Assembly (NCBI RefSeq): GCF_005144965.1
Contig: NZ_CP039704.1
Location: 2,278,001 to 2,342,000, forward strand
DNA length: 64,000 bases
DNA from: Hankyongella ginsenosidimutans
GTDB taxonomy: Bacteria > Pseudomonadota > Alphaproteobacteria > Sphingomonadales > Sphingomonadaceae
Direction of reading: 5' to 3'
Within the stretch, counting starts at the first letter, position 1. Every line of letters begins with the position of its first letter. Position numbers and translations under genes: made by a program. Of the stretch, positions 21,040 to 32,592 are shown in pieces. A model generated the notes under the pieces. That model saw only the letters and a list, made by a program, of their open reading frames with translations, was not told where the DNA came from and ran no database searches.

Positions 21040-21609
21040 TTATGCACCGAAAATCAGCCCCTCGGCGGGAAGCGGCTCACCCAAGGCATTAGCAAGCACC
21101 GCCACATGGTAAGCTTCGTCGCCGGCCATACGCGCAGCCAGGTGATAGCGTTCCACCGCCGTCAGAACGGGGATCAGGCCCAGATAGGCGTTGGTCGCAC
21201 CGCGCTCCAGTTTCAGCGCCAGACGGAGCACATCTTCCTGGCTTTTCAGCGATGCGGCATCAAGATCGGCTGCGTACTCGCTGTCCGACTTGGCCTCCGC
21301 CGGTTTTCCGCCCAGAGTGCGAACGGCTTTGATCAATTCATCCCGATGGCGCTGATGGTGGCTGCGGAATGTCACGCCGACTTGCAGTACGGCCGGCTGC
21401 AGCAGGCCGCTGCCTGCACCCAGAGTATAAGCCGCAATGCCCTCATGCTCCAAGGCGATCGCCGCATTGAGCACGCCGATGTCATTTTGCGCATTGTTGC
21501 TTTTTGCGACGGCCGAGGCTGGCATGCCAAAAGCCAACGAAAGGCCCGTGGCGGACAGAACCGCGCCGCTGAACAATTTGCGGCGGTTGAGGATCAGAGT
21601 TTCATTCAT
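21040..21609 (-). CDS. Secreted ferritin-like domain protein (Tat-type signal)
   Basis: 189 residues. The N-terminus NRRKLFSGAVLSATGLSLAF with twin arginines suggests Tat export. The mature part is a four-helix ferritin-like fold with Glu/His metal-ligand motifs: ALEHEGIAAYTLG, FRSHHQRHRDELI, LKLERGATNAYLGL and DEAYHVAVL. It matches the bacterial 'ferritin-like domain' family (Ferritin_2 type), of uncertain function. Start ATG 21609 has GGAG 10 bases upstream. It reads in frame from the upstream sigma gene in this sequence, probably by a missing T. Confidence 0.82.
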   Translation of the reverse strand: MNETLILNRRKLFSGAVLSATGLSLAFGMPASAVAKSNNAQNDIGVLNAAIALEHEGIAAYTLGAGSGLLQPAVLQVGVTFRSHHQRHRDELIKAVRTLGGKPAEAKSDSEYAADLDAASLKSQEDVLRLALKLERGATNAYLGLIPVLTAVERYHLAARMAGDEAYHVAVLANALGEPLPAEGLIFGA

Positions 21610-22326
21610 TTTCGTGCTCCAAGGTTTTCGTGCTGGGGTTGATGAAAACATACGGGTGAGAACAGCTTGAGTCAGGCGCGTGCAGCGTTCTCCAGCGAAG
21701 GCCAGGGTTTCATCGATCACAGACCTGAATTCCGGTGCGAGAAGCTCTTGTAATCGCTTGCGCGCCCGCAGGTGTCGGGATTTGACGGCAGACTCGGATA
21801 ATCCCAGCATTTCAGCTGTCTCCGCGACGGTCTGACCGTTGATTTCACGAATTACGAACACCAGCCGCAGTGTATCGTTCAGCTGCGCAATCACAGCCTC
21901 GAGCTGGCGGGCGATGTTTCTGCGTACGAGAGCCTGCTCTGGCGTCTGATGGCTGATTGGCGCATTCTCCCGCATGACGCGGGCATCACTCAAATCGCTT
22001 ATGTCATTCTGTGCCAGAAGGCGTGCTCGCCGCGCTGCATTGCGCTGGCGTTCCAGGGACTGGTTGATGACGATGCGGGTCAGCCAGGTGGCGTAGCTGG
22101 ATGTGCCATCGAAGCGTGCGGATGAGGTGAACGCCCTGATGTAGGCATCCTGGACGGCTTCTTCCGCATCCTGAGTGGATCTGAGGATCGACCACGCAGT
22201 CCGGAAAAGCCTCTGGTTGTAGCGTCGTGTGAGTTCAGCGACCGCACGCCTGTCCCGTGCGTGCACGAGGACATCGAGGGTGATGTCCGGCAGCGCCGAA
22301 TAATCGGGTAGCGGGGTAGTGCCCAT
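21602..22326 (-). CDS. ECF-type RNA polymerase sigma factor
   Basis: Extracytoplasmic-function sigma factor: region 2 RRYNQRLFRTAWSILRSTQD with AEEAVQDAYIRAF, and region 4 LRLVFVIREINGQTVAETAE with helix-turn-helix LGLSESAVKSRHLRARKRL. As given, the frame reads straight into the ferritin-like gene. Restoring one T in the run at 21644-21647 would end it MFFINPSTKTLEHENE and stop at 21602, overlapping the next ATG as ATGAATGA. No anti-sigma gene is adjacent; the coupled ferritin-like gene is its likely target or partner. Confidence 0.83.
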
Positions 22327-22480
22327 CGATCGAACTCCCTTTCGCCTGTTAGACGGACTGAGGTCGCGGATGGTTTCGGAGCATACAGAAATTCACCCGC
22401 GCCCAGGCTGCCGCCGTCGGCAGCGTCTGAAAATCACAAAGGCCAGTGGCGGGCTGGCGCTTGCTGCCGCCGCGACGGTC

Positions 22481-22668
22481 TCAGGCGGCGCGCGGCTCAA
22501 TCGCGGCGATGGCGTCCGCATGCAGGCGGCGTGCGGTGCATAAATCGTATAGCACCTGAAGATGCAGAAAAATCCATCCGACATGTTGAAATACCGTGCC
22601 AGCCGCAGGATTTCTCCCGGGTGGACGTTCAGGTCCTCATCCTTGGTGATAGTCCTTGATCCGGACAT
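22481..22668 (-). pseudogene. HigA-type antitoxin remnant lacking its helix-turn-helix
   Basis: Encodes about 62 residues: MSGSRTITKDEDLN, then VHPGEIL, then directly RLARYFNMSDGFFLHLQ and 'YDLCTARRLHADAI', ending IEPRAA. In HigA proteins VHPGEILxEE is followed by a DNA-binding helix-turn-helix of about 45 residues before RLARYF; that part is absent. One T is also missing from the run at 22568-22572. No HigB toxin gene is next to it (sigma factor on one side, uvrB on the other). Start ATG at 22668; stop at 22481. Confidence 0.65.
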
Positions 22669-22670
22669 GA

Positions 22671-24863
<2,193 letters not shown>

Positions 24864-24902
24864 GCAGAGGAATATGGACGCATGCCCGGCACCCCTCAAG
24901 CG

Positions 24903-25068
24903 TTAGAGCAACGGGCTTTCAATCCGCTACAGCAGGGTGGCATGCTCAGTGCGGATTTAAAGCCCGAAGCTTCTCTGTATATCTTTGATTCTAATACATC
25001 TTTTCCCCTTAAATGCGACACGGCGCTTAATCCCGGCTGTGGGTCGCATTTAGGGCGAGATGCTTTAG
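24903..25068 (+). repeat. Dispersed double-hairpin repeat, copy B
   Basis: 166 bp. Hairpin 1: GGGCTTTCAATCCGC pairs with GCGGATTTAAAGCCC, flanked by AGAGCAAC and AGCTTCTCT. Hairpin 2: CTTAAATGCGACA (about 25009-25021) pairs with GGGTCGCATTTAGGG, with outer arms CTAATACATCTT and GAGATGCTTTAG. Lies in the 240-bp gap between uvrB and the next gene, which point away from each other. Confidence 0.85.
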
Positions 25069-25104
25069 CCGGGAATTAACTGCAATCATGCTAGGGCGAG
25101 GCCC

Positions 25105-25409
25105 ATGGCAAAGGTGCCCAGCCCGTCCGGACGGGTGGCTGTAACGGCCGCCCTGCTTGGAGCCATCAGCGTACTCCCGCTCATGGTGCTGGCTGTGTTG
25201 CCGCAGGAAGGCGGGCGCTGGCTGGTCTTTGGAGCGCCCGGTCGCAAGGTGGCGCTCATCGACCGCATGGTCGGCGGCGTCTGGCTGGTCGATGCGCCGG
25301 AGGGGCTTGCTCCTGCCGATGTCTATGCGGCCGGTGCCTGGCTTGTGCTTGATGCCGGCGCGCTAGCTGGCTGTGGTTCGCGTACGATTTCTCCCTCTAC
25401 GAAGGGTAG
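25105..25409 (+). CDS. Small membrane-anchored protein, unknown function
   Basis: About 101 aa. One N-terminal transmembrane helix ([20 protein letters not shown]) and a short extracytoplasmic part ([20 protein letters not shown]). Read literally, the frame runs to 25434. One base restored near 25366 gives a more natural end, [15 protein letters not shown], with TAG at 25407, six bases before the chemoreceptor ATG. That spacing suggests cotranscription with the receptor. I recognise no family. Confidence 0.6.
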
Positions 25410-25414
25410 CGCCG

Positions 25415-26962
25415 ATGTTGACATTCCGACTTGAGACCCTGCGCGCCGAGGCAGCCCGCAACCTAACCGTCTGGCTCTGGCTGCATCCGCTCGCCATTCT
25501 GGCGTTCGGCTGGATGTTCGGGACCGACGCGCTTCCGGTCGCGCTGGCGTCCGCCGTCGCCTGCCTGCCGCCGACGCTGCTGTACAGGCGGGAAGCGGAT
25601 ACGCCGCTGACCCGCTATGCCATCGCTGTCTCACTCATTCTGCAAGCCTCGGCGATGCTGCTGGTCGCGCCGCGCGCGTGGATGATCGACATGCACATGT
25701 ATTATTTTGCCGCCATTGCGATGCTGGCGATCTTCTACTGCTGGCGGACCATCCTTGTCGCGGCGACGGTGACGGCGGTTCACCATCTGGTGCTGAACTT
25801 TGCACTGCCGACCGCAGTCTTCCCGGATGGCAGCGACCTGTTTCGCGTGGTGCTGCATGCGCTGATCGTCGTGGCAGAGTCGCTGTCGCTGATCGGCTTG
25901 TGCTGGGTGATCGACCGCGCCTTGTCCGATGCGCGTGCCGCACTGGCCGATGCGCAGGCGAACCTGGCGCTGGCCCGCGAGGCGCAGGACGCAGCAGAGC
26001 GCCTGCGCGAGGAGCAGCAGGCGCAGGCGCAGGCAACAGCCCGGGAGCGCGAACGCGCAGCGGAGGCGGAAGCGAAGGCGCGGCTGGACGCACAGCAGCG
26101 CGAGGAGGATGCACGGCGCGCCTCGCAGGCGCAGGTCGCCGACCAGCTGGAGCAGACCGTCCAGCGTGCGATCAAGCATGTCCGCCAGTTGATCGATCAG
26201 GCGAGCACGGGTGTCGACATGGTCGCCGAGGCCACCCTGGCGATGGTCCAGCAGACCGGGCATGTCTCGAACAATGCCACGCAAACTGCAACCAGTGTCG
26301 ACATGCTGGCGGCGGCGACAGAGGAGCTCAGCGTCTCGTTCGGCAGCATTGGCGCGCAGGTGGAGCGCACTGCTGGAATCGCTGTTCGCGCGACCGAACT
26401 GGTCGGCCAGTCCGACCAGGCAATGGCGCTGCTGAAGGATTCGGCGCAGCGGATCGGCGAGATCGTCTCCGTGATCCAGAACATCGCTGACCAGACCAAC
26501 CTGCTGGCGCTCAACGCCACCATCGAGGCCGCGCGTGCCGGCGATGCCGGCAAAGGCTTCGCGGTGGTCGCGACCGAAGTGAAATCGCTGGCCAATGAGA
26601 CGGCGCGGGCAACCGAAGAGGTCTCCCAGCAGATCGCGGCGATCCAGAACAGGGTCGGCAACGCCCTGTCGGCGCTGGCTGCGATTGCCAGCACCATCAA
26701 CGACGCCAGCGACGCAACCCGGCAGATCGAGACGGCGGTGGCGGAACAGCAGGCGGCGACCCGCGACATAGCCGTCAACATCCAGACTGCATCCGACTCG
26801 ACGCGCGACATCAGCGCCGGCGTTGCCAGCGTCTGCGACTCCAGCCAGACCTGCGATCAGGTGGCGGCCAGCCTGCGAGGCAGCATGACCTCGGTGCTGG
26901 CGGAGATGGAGCGCCTGTCCGGCGAAATCGAGGGGCTGCAGGGGCAACTGCGCGCCGCCTGA
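25415..26962 (+). CDS. Methyl-accepting chemotaxis protein with polytopic N-terminus
   Basis: Intact 515-residue chemoreceptor. Six or so transmembrane helices fill residues 15-180, without a periplasmic ligand domain; conserved-looking His residues occur in [11 protein letters not shown] and [11 protein letters not shown] long Ala/Glu/Gln coiled coil (about 180-255) leads to the MCP signalling domain with hairpin tip [20 protein letters not shown] and [19 protein letters not shown]. No che genes are nearby. The lack of a periplasmic sensor suggests it senses within or near the membrane. Confidence 0.92.
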   Translation: MLTFRLETLRAEAARNLTVWLWLHPLAILAFGWMFGTDALPVALASAVACLPPTLLYRREADTPLTRYAIAVSLILQASAMLLVAPRAWMIDMHMYYFAAIAMLAIFYCWRTILVAATVTAVHHLVLNFALPTAVFPDGSDLFRVVLHALIVVAESLSLIGLCWVIDRALSDARAALADAQANLALAREAQDAAERLREEQQAQAQATARERERAAEAEAKARLDAQQREEDARRASQAQVADQLEQTVQRAIKHVRQLIDQASTGVDMVAEATLAMVQQTGHVSNNATQTATSVDMLAAATEELSVSFGSIGAQVERTAGIAVRATELVGQSDQAMALLKDSAQRIGEIVSVIQNIADQTNLLALNATIEAARAGDAGKGFAVVATEVKSLANETARATEEVSQQIAAIQNRVGNALSALAAIASTINDASDATRQIETAVAEQQAATRDIAVNIQTASDSTRDISAGVASVCDSSQTCDQVAASLRGSMTSVLAEMERLSGEIEGLQGQLRAA

Positions 26963-27026
26963 AGGCAGTAGCTATTGCCGATTTAGCAGTTAGGATGACG
27001 CCTTTGGAAACTCATCCGGAGGCAAC

Positions 27027-28347
27027 ATGCGCTTGGTCCTTGCGTCTCTACTCCTTGCTGGCGTTGCGGTCGGCCCCGCATCCGCCGACCCAGCGCTGCA
27101 GGAGGCGATCGCGCGCGATTACAGCACGTCGCTCGCGCCGCTCTGGGATTATTTTCACCGCAACCCGGAGCTCTCGACCCTTGAAGTCAAGACAGCGGCG
27201 CGGCTGGCGCAGGAACTGCGCGCGCTCGGCATCCCGGTGACCGAGAAGGTCGGCGGCACGGGCATCGTCGGCGTGATCCGCAACGGCAATGGCCCGACCG
27301 TCCTGATCCGTGCGGATATGGATGGCTTGCCCGTCGAGGAGAAAAGCGGGCTGCCAAACGCATCCAGGCTACGGCAGACCGACATCGACGGCGTCGAGAA
27401 GCCGGTGATGCACGCCTGCGGCCATGACACCCATATCACGGCGCTGGTCGGCACGGCGCGGCAGCTCCTGGCGCACAAGGACAAATGGCAGGGCACAGTG
27501 GTCTTGATCGGCCAGCCGGCCGAGGAGCGGGTGCGCGGCGCCAGCGCCATGTTGAAGGATGGCCTTTATACCCGCTTTCCCAAGCCTGATTATGCGCTGG
27601 CGTTCCATGTGGATTCGAGTCTGCCGGCGGGCGTGATCCGCGTTCCCGAGGGGACGGCCTATTCGTCATCCGACAATTTCAGCATCATCGTCCACGGTGT
27701 CGGCGCACACGGCGCTCGCCGCACCGGGGCAAGGATCCAGTGTTGCTGGCCTCCGAGATCGTGGTCGCCTTGCAGCAGCTGGTCTCACGCGAGAAATCGC
27801 CGCTGGAGGCGGGTGTGGTGACGGTCGGATCGATCCATGGCGGCACCAAGAACAACATCATTCCGGATCAGGTCGAGCTGCTGCTGACGGTGCGCTCCAA
27901 CAACGAGGCGGTGCGCGCGCAGCTTCTGGATGGCATCCGGCGGATTGCGCAGAACATGGGGCACGTCGCCGGTCTGCCCGAGGACAAGCTGCCGGAGGTC
28001 CATCCGCCCGAGGAGTCGACGCCGGTAACCAGCAACGACCCCGAGACCGCTCGCCGGGTCAAGGCGGCGCTTGTGGCTGGCCTGGGGCCGATGCGGTGAC
28101 CGAGAAACCGCGCGACAATATGGGCGCTGAAGATTTTGCCTACCTCTCCGCCCCGGAAACCGGGGTGAAGGGCGTCTATTTCCAGATCGGCGGTACGTCG
28201 CCTGAAGATTTCGCCCGCGAGAAAGCCGGCGGCGCGCCGGTGCCTTCCCACCATTCGCCGCTGTTCAAAATTGCGCCGGAGCCGACGATCAAGACCGGAG
28301 TCGCCGCGATGGTGTTGGCCGTGTACGATCTCATGCCGGGACGCTGA
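27027..28347 (+). CDS. M20-family amidohydrolase/peptidase with signal peptide
   Basis: Exported metallo-hydrolase, about 440 aa. Signal peptide LVLASLLLAGVAVGPASA; metal-binding motifs VLIRADMDGLPVEE, VMHACGHDTHITALVG and IGQPAEERVRGASAML; dimerisation-domain segment FSIIVHGVGAHGA; last metal ligand region PSHHSPLFKI. Frameshifts near 27715 (HGA-APHRGKDP) and 28088 (LGP-DAVTEKPRDNMG). Related enzymes cleave N-acyl amino acids (hippurate, IAA conjugates); the substrate here is unknown. Confidence 0.88.
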
Positions 28348-28367
28348 GACAACTCCAGGAGAAGACC

Positions 28368-28628
28368 ATGCGCAGGATCATCATTGCCGCAGCCGGCGGG
28401 GTCGCCTTGATCGCCGCGGCCGTTATCGTATCCGATGCCCCAGCCGGGCACAAAGCCCGTTCGGGGCGCAAAACGCAGCCCCTCAATGTAGCGGCGACCA
28501 CGGTCGGCACGACCAGCACCATGTGGGCGATCGATGCGCGCACCAGCCAGGTCCTCTTCTGTTCGGCGCAGGTCGGCGCGGCGCCAAGCTGCAAGGCGGT
28601 CGCCATGCCGGGCGCTGCACAGCCCTAG
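28368..28628 (+). CDS. Small exported or anchored protein, unknown function
   Basis: 86 residues, intact. N-terminal hydrophobic segment (IIIAAAGGVALIAAAVIV), then a short hydrophilic domain with two Cys (VLFCSAQVGAAPSCKAVAMP) that could pair. CCAGGAGAAG lies just before ATG 28368, and the gene starts 20 bp after the peptidase stop, suggesting one operon. I recognise no family. Confidence 0.6.
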   Translation: MRRIIIAAAGGVALIAAAVIVSDAPAGHKARSGRKTQPLNVAATTVGTTSTMWAIDARTSQVLFCSAQVGAAPSCKAVAMPGAAQP

Positions 28629-28670
28629 AGCGATTTCCAATCTGATGGCATCATCTGACGATTAAGAAAT
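28626..28670. repeat. Short inverted repeat after the M20 operon
   Basis: TAGAGCGATTTCC (28626 on) and the later AAGAAATCGC (about 28664-28673) bracket an inner palindrome CTGATGGCATCATCTGA-like segment. The AGAGCGATTTCC... form resembles intergenic palindromes common in alphaproteobacteria. No T run follows. Confidence 0.45.
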
Positions 28671-28801
28671 CGCGGTAAAACAAAACATAGAGCCGCCGCT
28701 CAGCCTTTCCGTCCAAGCTCAGGGTGAACGGCAAAATTTCAAACTGAGAGACTAGCCAAAGCCGGTTTGCCAAGCGGCGTACAATGATATAAATTTGCTC
28801 A

Positions 28802-29746
28802 GTGGGGCGACGTCATCAGGACGATGTGGAAGAGGTTCTCGGTTCGCCGACGCGCGCCGGGCAATCGCTTGTCGCTGCCAGTTGGTGCCGGTCGGGGCTC
28901 AAGCACGGCCTGAGCGTCGATGATGCGCGCGGGCCAAAATCGTGTCGGGCAGCGAATTGACGCTGCGCCGGCAACGCCACGGCCTGATGCTCGAAGTAGC
29001 GCGGCCGGTGCTCGACCAATTGCTCCAGACGGTTGCGGCGACGGGGTGTGCCGTGATGCTATCCGACAATGATGGCGTCATTCTGGAAGTGCGCAGCCAG
29101 GCGGGTGACCGCGAGATGTTCGACCGCGTGGGGCTGACCCCGGGCGGCATCTGGAGCGAGGGCAGCGAGGGAACCAACGGTATCGGCACCTGTCTGGTCG
29201 AAGGACGGCCGATCACCATTCATCGCAACGAACATTTTGCCAGCCGCAATACCGGGATCAGCTGCATGGACGCGCCAGTCTATGATGCCGCGGGGCGGTT
29301 GGTGGGCGTGCTGGATATTTCCAGCTGCCGCGATGATCATTCGGTCGCCATGGCGGCGCTGGTACAGAAAATCGCCCAGGATGCCGCGCGGCGAATCGAG
29401 CGCGGAATTTTCTGCCGTTATTTTGAAGGCAATCGCATCGTCGACGCCAATCTGGCCGGTGGCGACACGGCGTTGCTCGCGGTGGATCGCGACGATTTGA
29501 TCATCGGTGCCACGCAGGCGGCGCGACACCGGTTCAGCCTGACCGATGCCTGTTTGAACGGTCGGCGCAGCGCGGCGGATGTATTGGCGCGCCCGCGGCC
29601 ATTCGTTTCTCGAGTCGGAACGCGCCGTGTTGCGCCGGGCATTGGCTCAAGCGGATGGCAACGCGACCCTGGCGGCGAAATCACTGGGGATTGGCCGGGC
29701 GACCTTATATCGCCGCATGGAAAAGGCGGGGATTTCGCGCGGCTGA
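28802..29746 (+). CDS. AcoR-like GAF / Fis-type transcriptional regulator lacking the AAA+ domain
   Basis: About 315 aa. An AcoR-type N-terminus ([18 protein letters not shown]) is followed by a GAF sensor domain ([36 protein letters not shown]) and a C-terminal Fis-type helix-turn-helix ([19 protein letters not shown], then [14 protein letters not shown]). The central sigma-54-activating ATPase of full AcoR proteins is absent. No ATG fits; GTG 28802 is the likely start. Breaks near 28935 and 29595. It immediately precedes the aldehyde dehydrogenase gene, as AcoR-family regulators often do, and probably controls it. Confidence 0.75.
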
Positions 29747-29913
29747 ACGAAGTCGCCCGCATCTGTCTCAATAGTGAGACGGATACGGACAATTACGGAA
29801 ACGACGGCCTTCCGCTCACGCATGGACTGACAAAGATTGTGCCTCACGACCGGGATGACCCGGCGGAACGGGAGGATTTTGCCATAGATATGCTTACCAG
29901 CCCTGAAGCCCTG

Positions 29914-31401
29914 ATGACTGCACCCTTCGCCGAAAAATACGACAATTTTATCGGCGGTCGGTGGGTGGCGCCGCGTGACGGGCGCTATTTTGACAATATC
30001 TCGCCGGTCACCGGCAAACCGGTCGGCAAGATTGCCCGCAGCCAGGCCGTCGACATCGAAATGGCGCTGGACGCGGCGCATGCCGCCAAGCAGGCATGGG
30101 GCCGCAGCAGCCCTGCCGAACGCGCGCTGATCCTGAACCGCATTGCGGACCGGATGGAAGACAATCTGGAACGCCTGGCGATTGCGGATACCTGGGACAA
30201 CGGCAAGCCGTTGCGCGAAACCATGGCCGCCGACATTCCGCTGGCGATCGACCACTTCCGCTATTTCGCCGGCGCGATCCGCGCCCAGGAAGGCGGGATT
30301 TCCGAAATCGATCATGACACGGTTGCCTATCACTTCCACGAACCGCTGGGCGTGGTGGGGCAGATCATCCCGTGGAACTTCCCGATCCTGATGGCGGCGT
30401 GGAAACTGGCGCCGGCGCTGGCGGCGGGTAACTGCGTGGTGCTGAAGCCGGCGGAGCAAACCCCGGCGTCGATCATGGTGTGGTTGGAACTGGTCGGCGA
30501 TTTATTGCCCGCGGGCGTGTTGAACGTCGTCAACGGTTTTGGCCTGGAAGCGGGCAAGCCGCTTGCCAGCTCGAAGCGGATTGCGAAGATCGCGTTCACC
30601 GGTGAAACCACAACCGGCCGTCTGATCATGCAATATGCCAGCGAAAACCTGATTCCGGTGACGCTGGAACTGGGCGGAAAAGCCCGAACATCTTCTTTGA
30701 AGACGTGTGCCGCGAAGACGATGATTACCTGGACAAGGCAATCGAAGGTTTCGCGATGTTTGCGCTCAACCAGGGCGAAGTGTGCACCGCGCCCAGCCGC
30801 GCGTTGATCCACGAAAAATCTATGACCGCTTCATGGAACGCGCGATCCGCCGGGTCGAGGCGATCAAGGCCGGCAACCCGCTGAACATGGACACCATGAT
30901 CGGTGCTCAGGCCAGTTCGGAACAACGCGACAAGATCTTGTCGTACATCGATATCGGCAAGCAGGAAGGTGCCGAATTGTTGACCGGCGGTGCGGCGGCG
31001 CGCTTCGACGGCGATATTGCGGGCGGCTATTATGTCCAGCCGACGGTGTTCCGCGGCAACAACCGCATGCGCATCTTCCAGGAAGAAATCTTCGGTCCGG
31101 TGCTGTCGGTCACGACGTTCAAGGATCATGATGAAGCGCTCGAGATCGCGAACGACACGCTTTATGGCCTGGGTGCCGGCGTGTGGAGCCGCGATGCCAA
31201 CATCTGCTACCGCTTCGGCCGTGCGATTGAGGCAGGCCGCGTGTGGACCAACTGCTACCATGCTTATCCCGCCCACGCGGCATTCGGTGGGTATAAGCAA
31301 TCGGGCGTCGGCCGCGAAAATCACCTCAAGATGCTTGACCATTACCAGCAGACAAAAACATGTTGGTCAGCTATAGCGCAAAGAAGCTGGGGTTCTTCTA
31401 A
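29914..31401 (+). CDS. Acetaldehyde (NAD-dependent aldehyde) dehydrogenase, ExaC/AldB-like
   Basis: Oxidises acetaldehyde or other short aldehydes to acids. About 496 aa, starting [20 protein letters not shown] (an in-frame ATG at 29890 is an alternative). General-base Glu in [17 protein letters not shown], catalytic Cys in [18 protein letters not shown]-terminal [19 protein letters not shown] as in ExaC-type enzymes. Two homopolymer losses: AAAA at 30678-30681 (five needed) and AAAAA at 31354-31358 (six needed). It uses GAA for Glu more freely than flanking genes. An IS630-family element lies 24 bp after the stop. Confidence 0.92.
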
Positions 31402-31424
31402 GTAAAATTAAATGGGCGGGGCGT

Positions 31425-32473
31425 TAGAGCGTTTGTCGATCAGTCTGGATCATATCCGCACGAACTGAAGTAGTTGGCGCATTCGTTGGGCTGGAAGATA
31501 TCGACGAGCCTGCCGATGAGTTCCCAAAGGCCACTGACGGTGCGTTCGCCGATTTTTCTGAGCATGGCTTTGAGCTTCGAGAACGCCTTTTCGATGGGGT
31601 TGAAGTCGGGGCTATAGGGTGGGAGGAACATCAGGCTCGCGCCTGCCGCCTCGATCCTTTCGCGGACCGAGGCGCGCTTGTGGCTCGACAGATTGTCCAT
31701 GATGACGACATCGCCGGTCCGTAATTCGGGCACGAGCACCTGGGTAACATAGGCCTCGAACCAGTCGCCGTTGATCGGGCCGTCGAGCACCATCGGTGCC
31801 ACCATGCCCGTCATGCGCAGGCCCGCAACCAGCGTCGTGGTTTTGCGATGCCCATGCGGATAGCCCATTCGCAAGCGCTCGCCTCTCGGGCAGCGGCCAT
31901 GGCTGCGGGTCATGTTGGTCGCGGTCCACGTCTCGTCGATGAACACGAGGCGCTCTGGTTCGAGGTCGATCTGTTCCTCGAACCAGTCCAGGCGCTGCTT
32001 CAGGACGTCGGGGCGATCCTGCTCAATCGCGTGGCCAGTCTTTTTGCGCGTTATGCCGTGGCGCGCAAAGAAGCGGTGAAGCCCGGCCACGGAGACGTGC
32101 AAGCCGATCTCGACCAGCGCTATACGCAGTTCTTCAAGCGAGATGTCCTTGCGCGCTTCCCAGATCGCAAGAATATCCGCCCGCCGCTCTTCGACCCGGC
32201 GCGAACGCATGTCGCCCCTTGCGGCTTGGGAGCAAAGCCGCCGGTTGTCCGGCGTTGCCCCTGCCAACGGATCGCGGTCGAGGGCGCGACTCCGAACCGC
32301 CGCCGCCGCGCGACAACTCATCCCTGATCAATCGCCGCCAAAAGCCGCTTGCGCAAATCCATCGACAAAGGCTGACCCATCCATCCTGGCCTCCTTCACC
32401 AGCGTAAATGATGAATCAGAAATCAGCCCGCAAGGGAATCCCTTTCGATTCAGACCGCTCGAAAACCGCTCTA
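31425..32473. mobile_element. IS630-family insertion sequence
   Basis: About 1.05 kb. Imperfect terminal inverted repeats: left TAGAGCGTTTGTCGATCAG, right (other strand) TAGAGCGGTTTTCGAGCGG, both continuing GTCTG(g/a)ATC. Both ends carry TA, the usual IS630 target. It holds one transposase gene on the minus strand. It separates the aldehyde dehydrogenase gene from the TorF-like and DUF779 genes. Confidence 0.88.
31440..32380 (-). CDS. IS630-family transposase
   Basis: DDE transposase of about 314 aa. It starts MGQPLSMDLRKRLLAAIDQG with a helix-turn-helix region; the catalytic residues are D in VFIDETWTATNMTRS, D in VVIMDNLSSHKRAS and E in PPYSPDFNPIEKAFS. The N-terminal third has frameshifts: near 32317, near 32300 and at 32215-32218 (four C; five needed). 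Corrected, the gene looks complete. The stop TGA lies within the left terminal repeat. Confidence 0.9.
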
Positions 32474-32592
32474 AGCGCTCCGCCCATTTTGTTCTGTATT
32501 TGCACGTAGCCGACATATGTCGCTGCGATGGGTAGTTCTTTGCGTAATTGAACTACAAATAACAATAATTAAATATGATGGGAGAAGGGTAA

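Noticed and set aside
21040-22326. A genuine sigma factor-ferritin fusion
   Set aside because: The ferritin-like part has its own ribosome-binding site and Tat signal, which would be pointless inside a fusion, and one missing T explains the readthrough.
22481-22668. A working HigBA toxin-antitoxin system
   Set aside because: No toxin gene is adjacent and the helix-turn-helix is missing.
28942-30807. A single fusion protein of GAF regulator and aldehyde dehydrogenase
   Set aside because: The open frame passes from one gene to the other only because of a frameshift near 29595; the corrected regulator has a proper Fis-type C-terminus and stop at 29744-29746.
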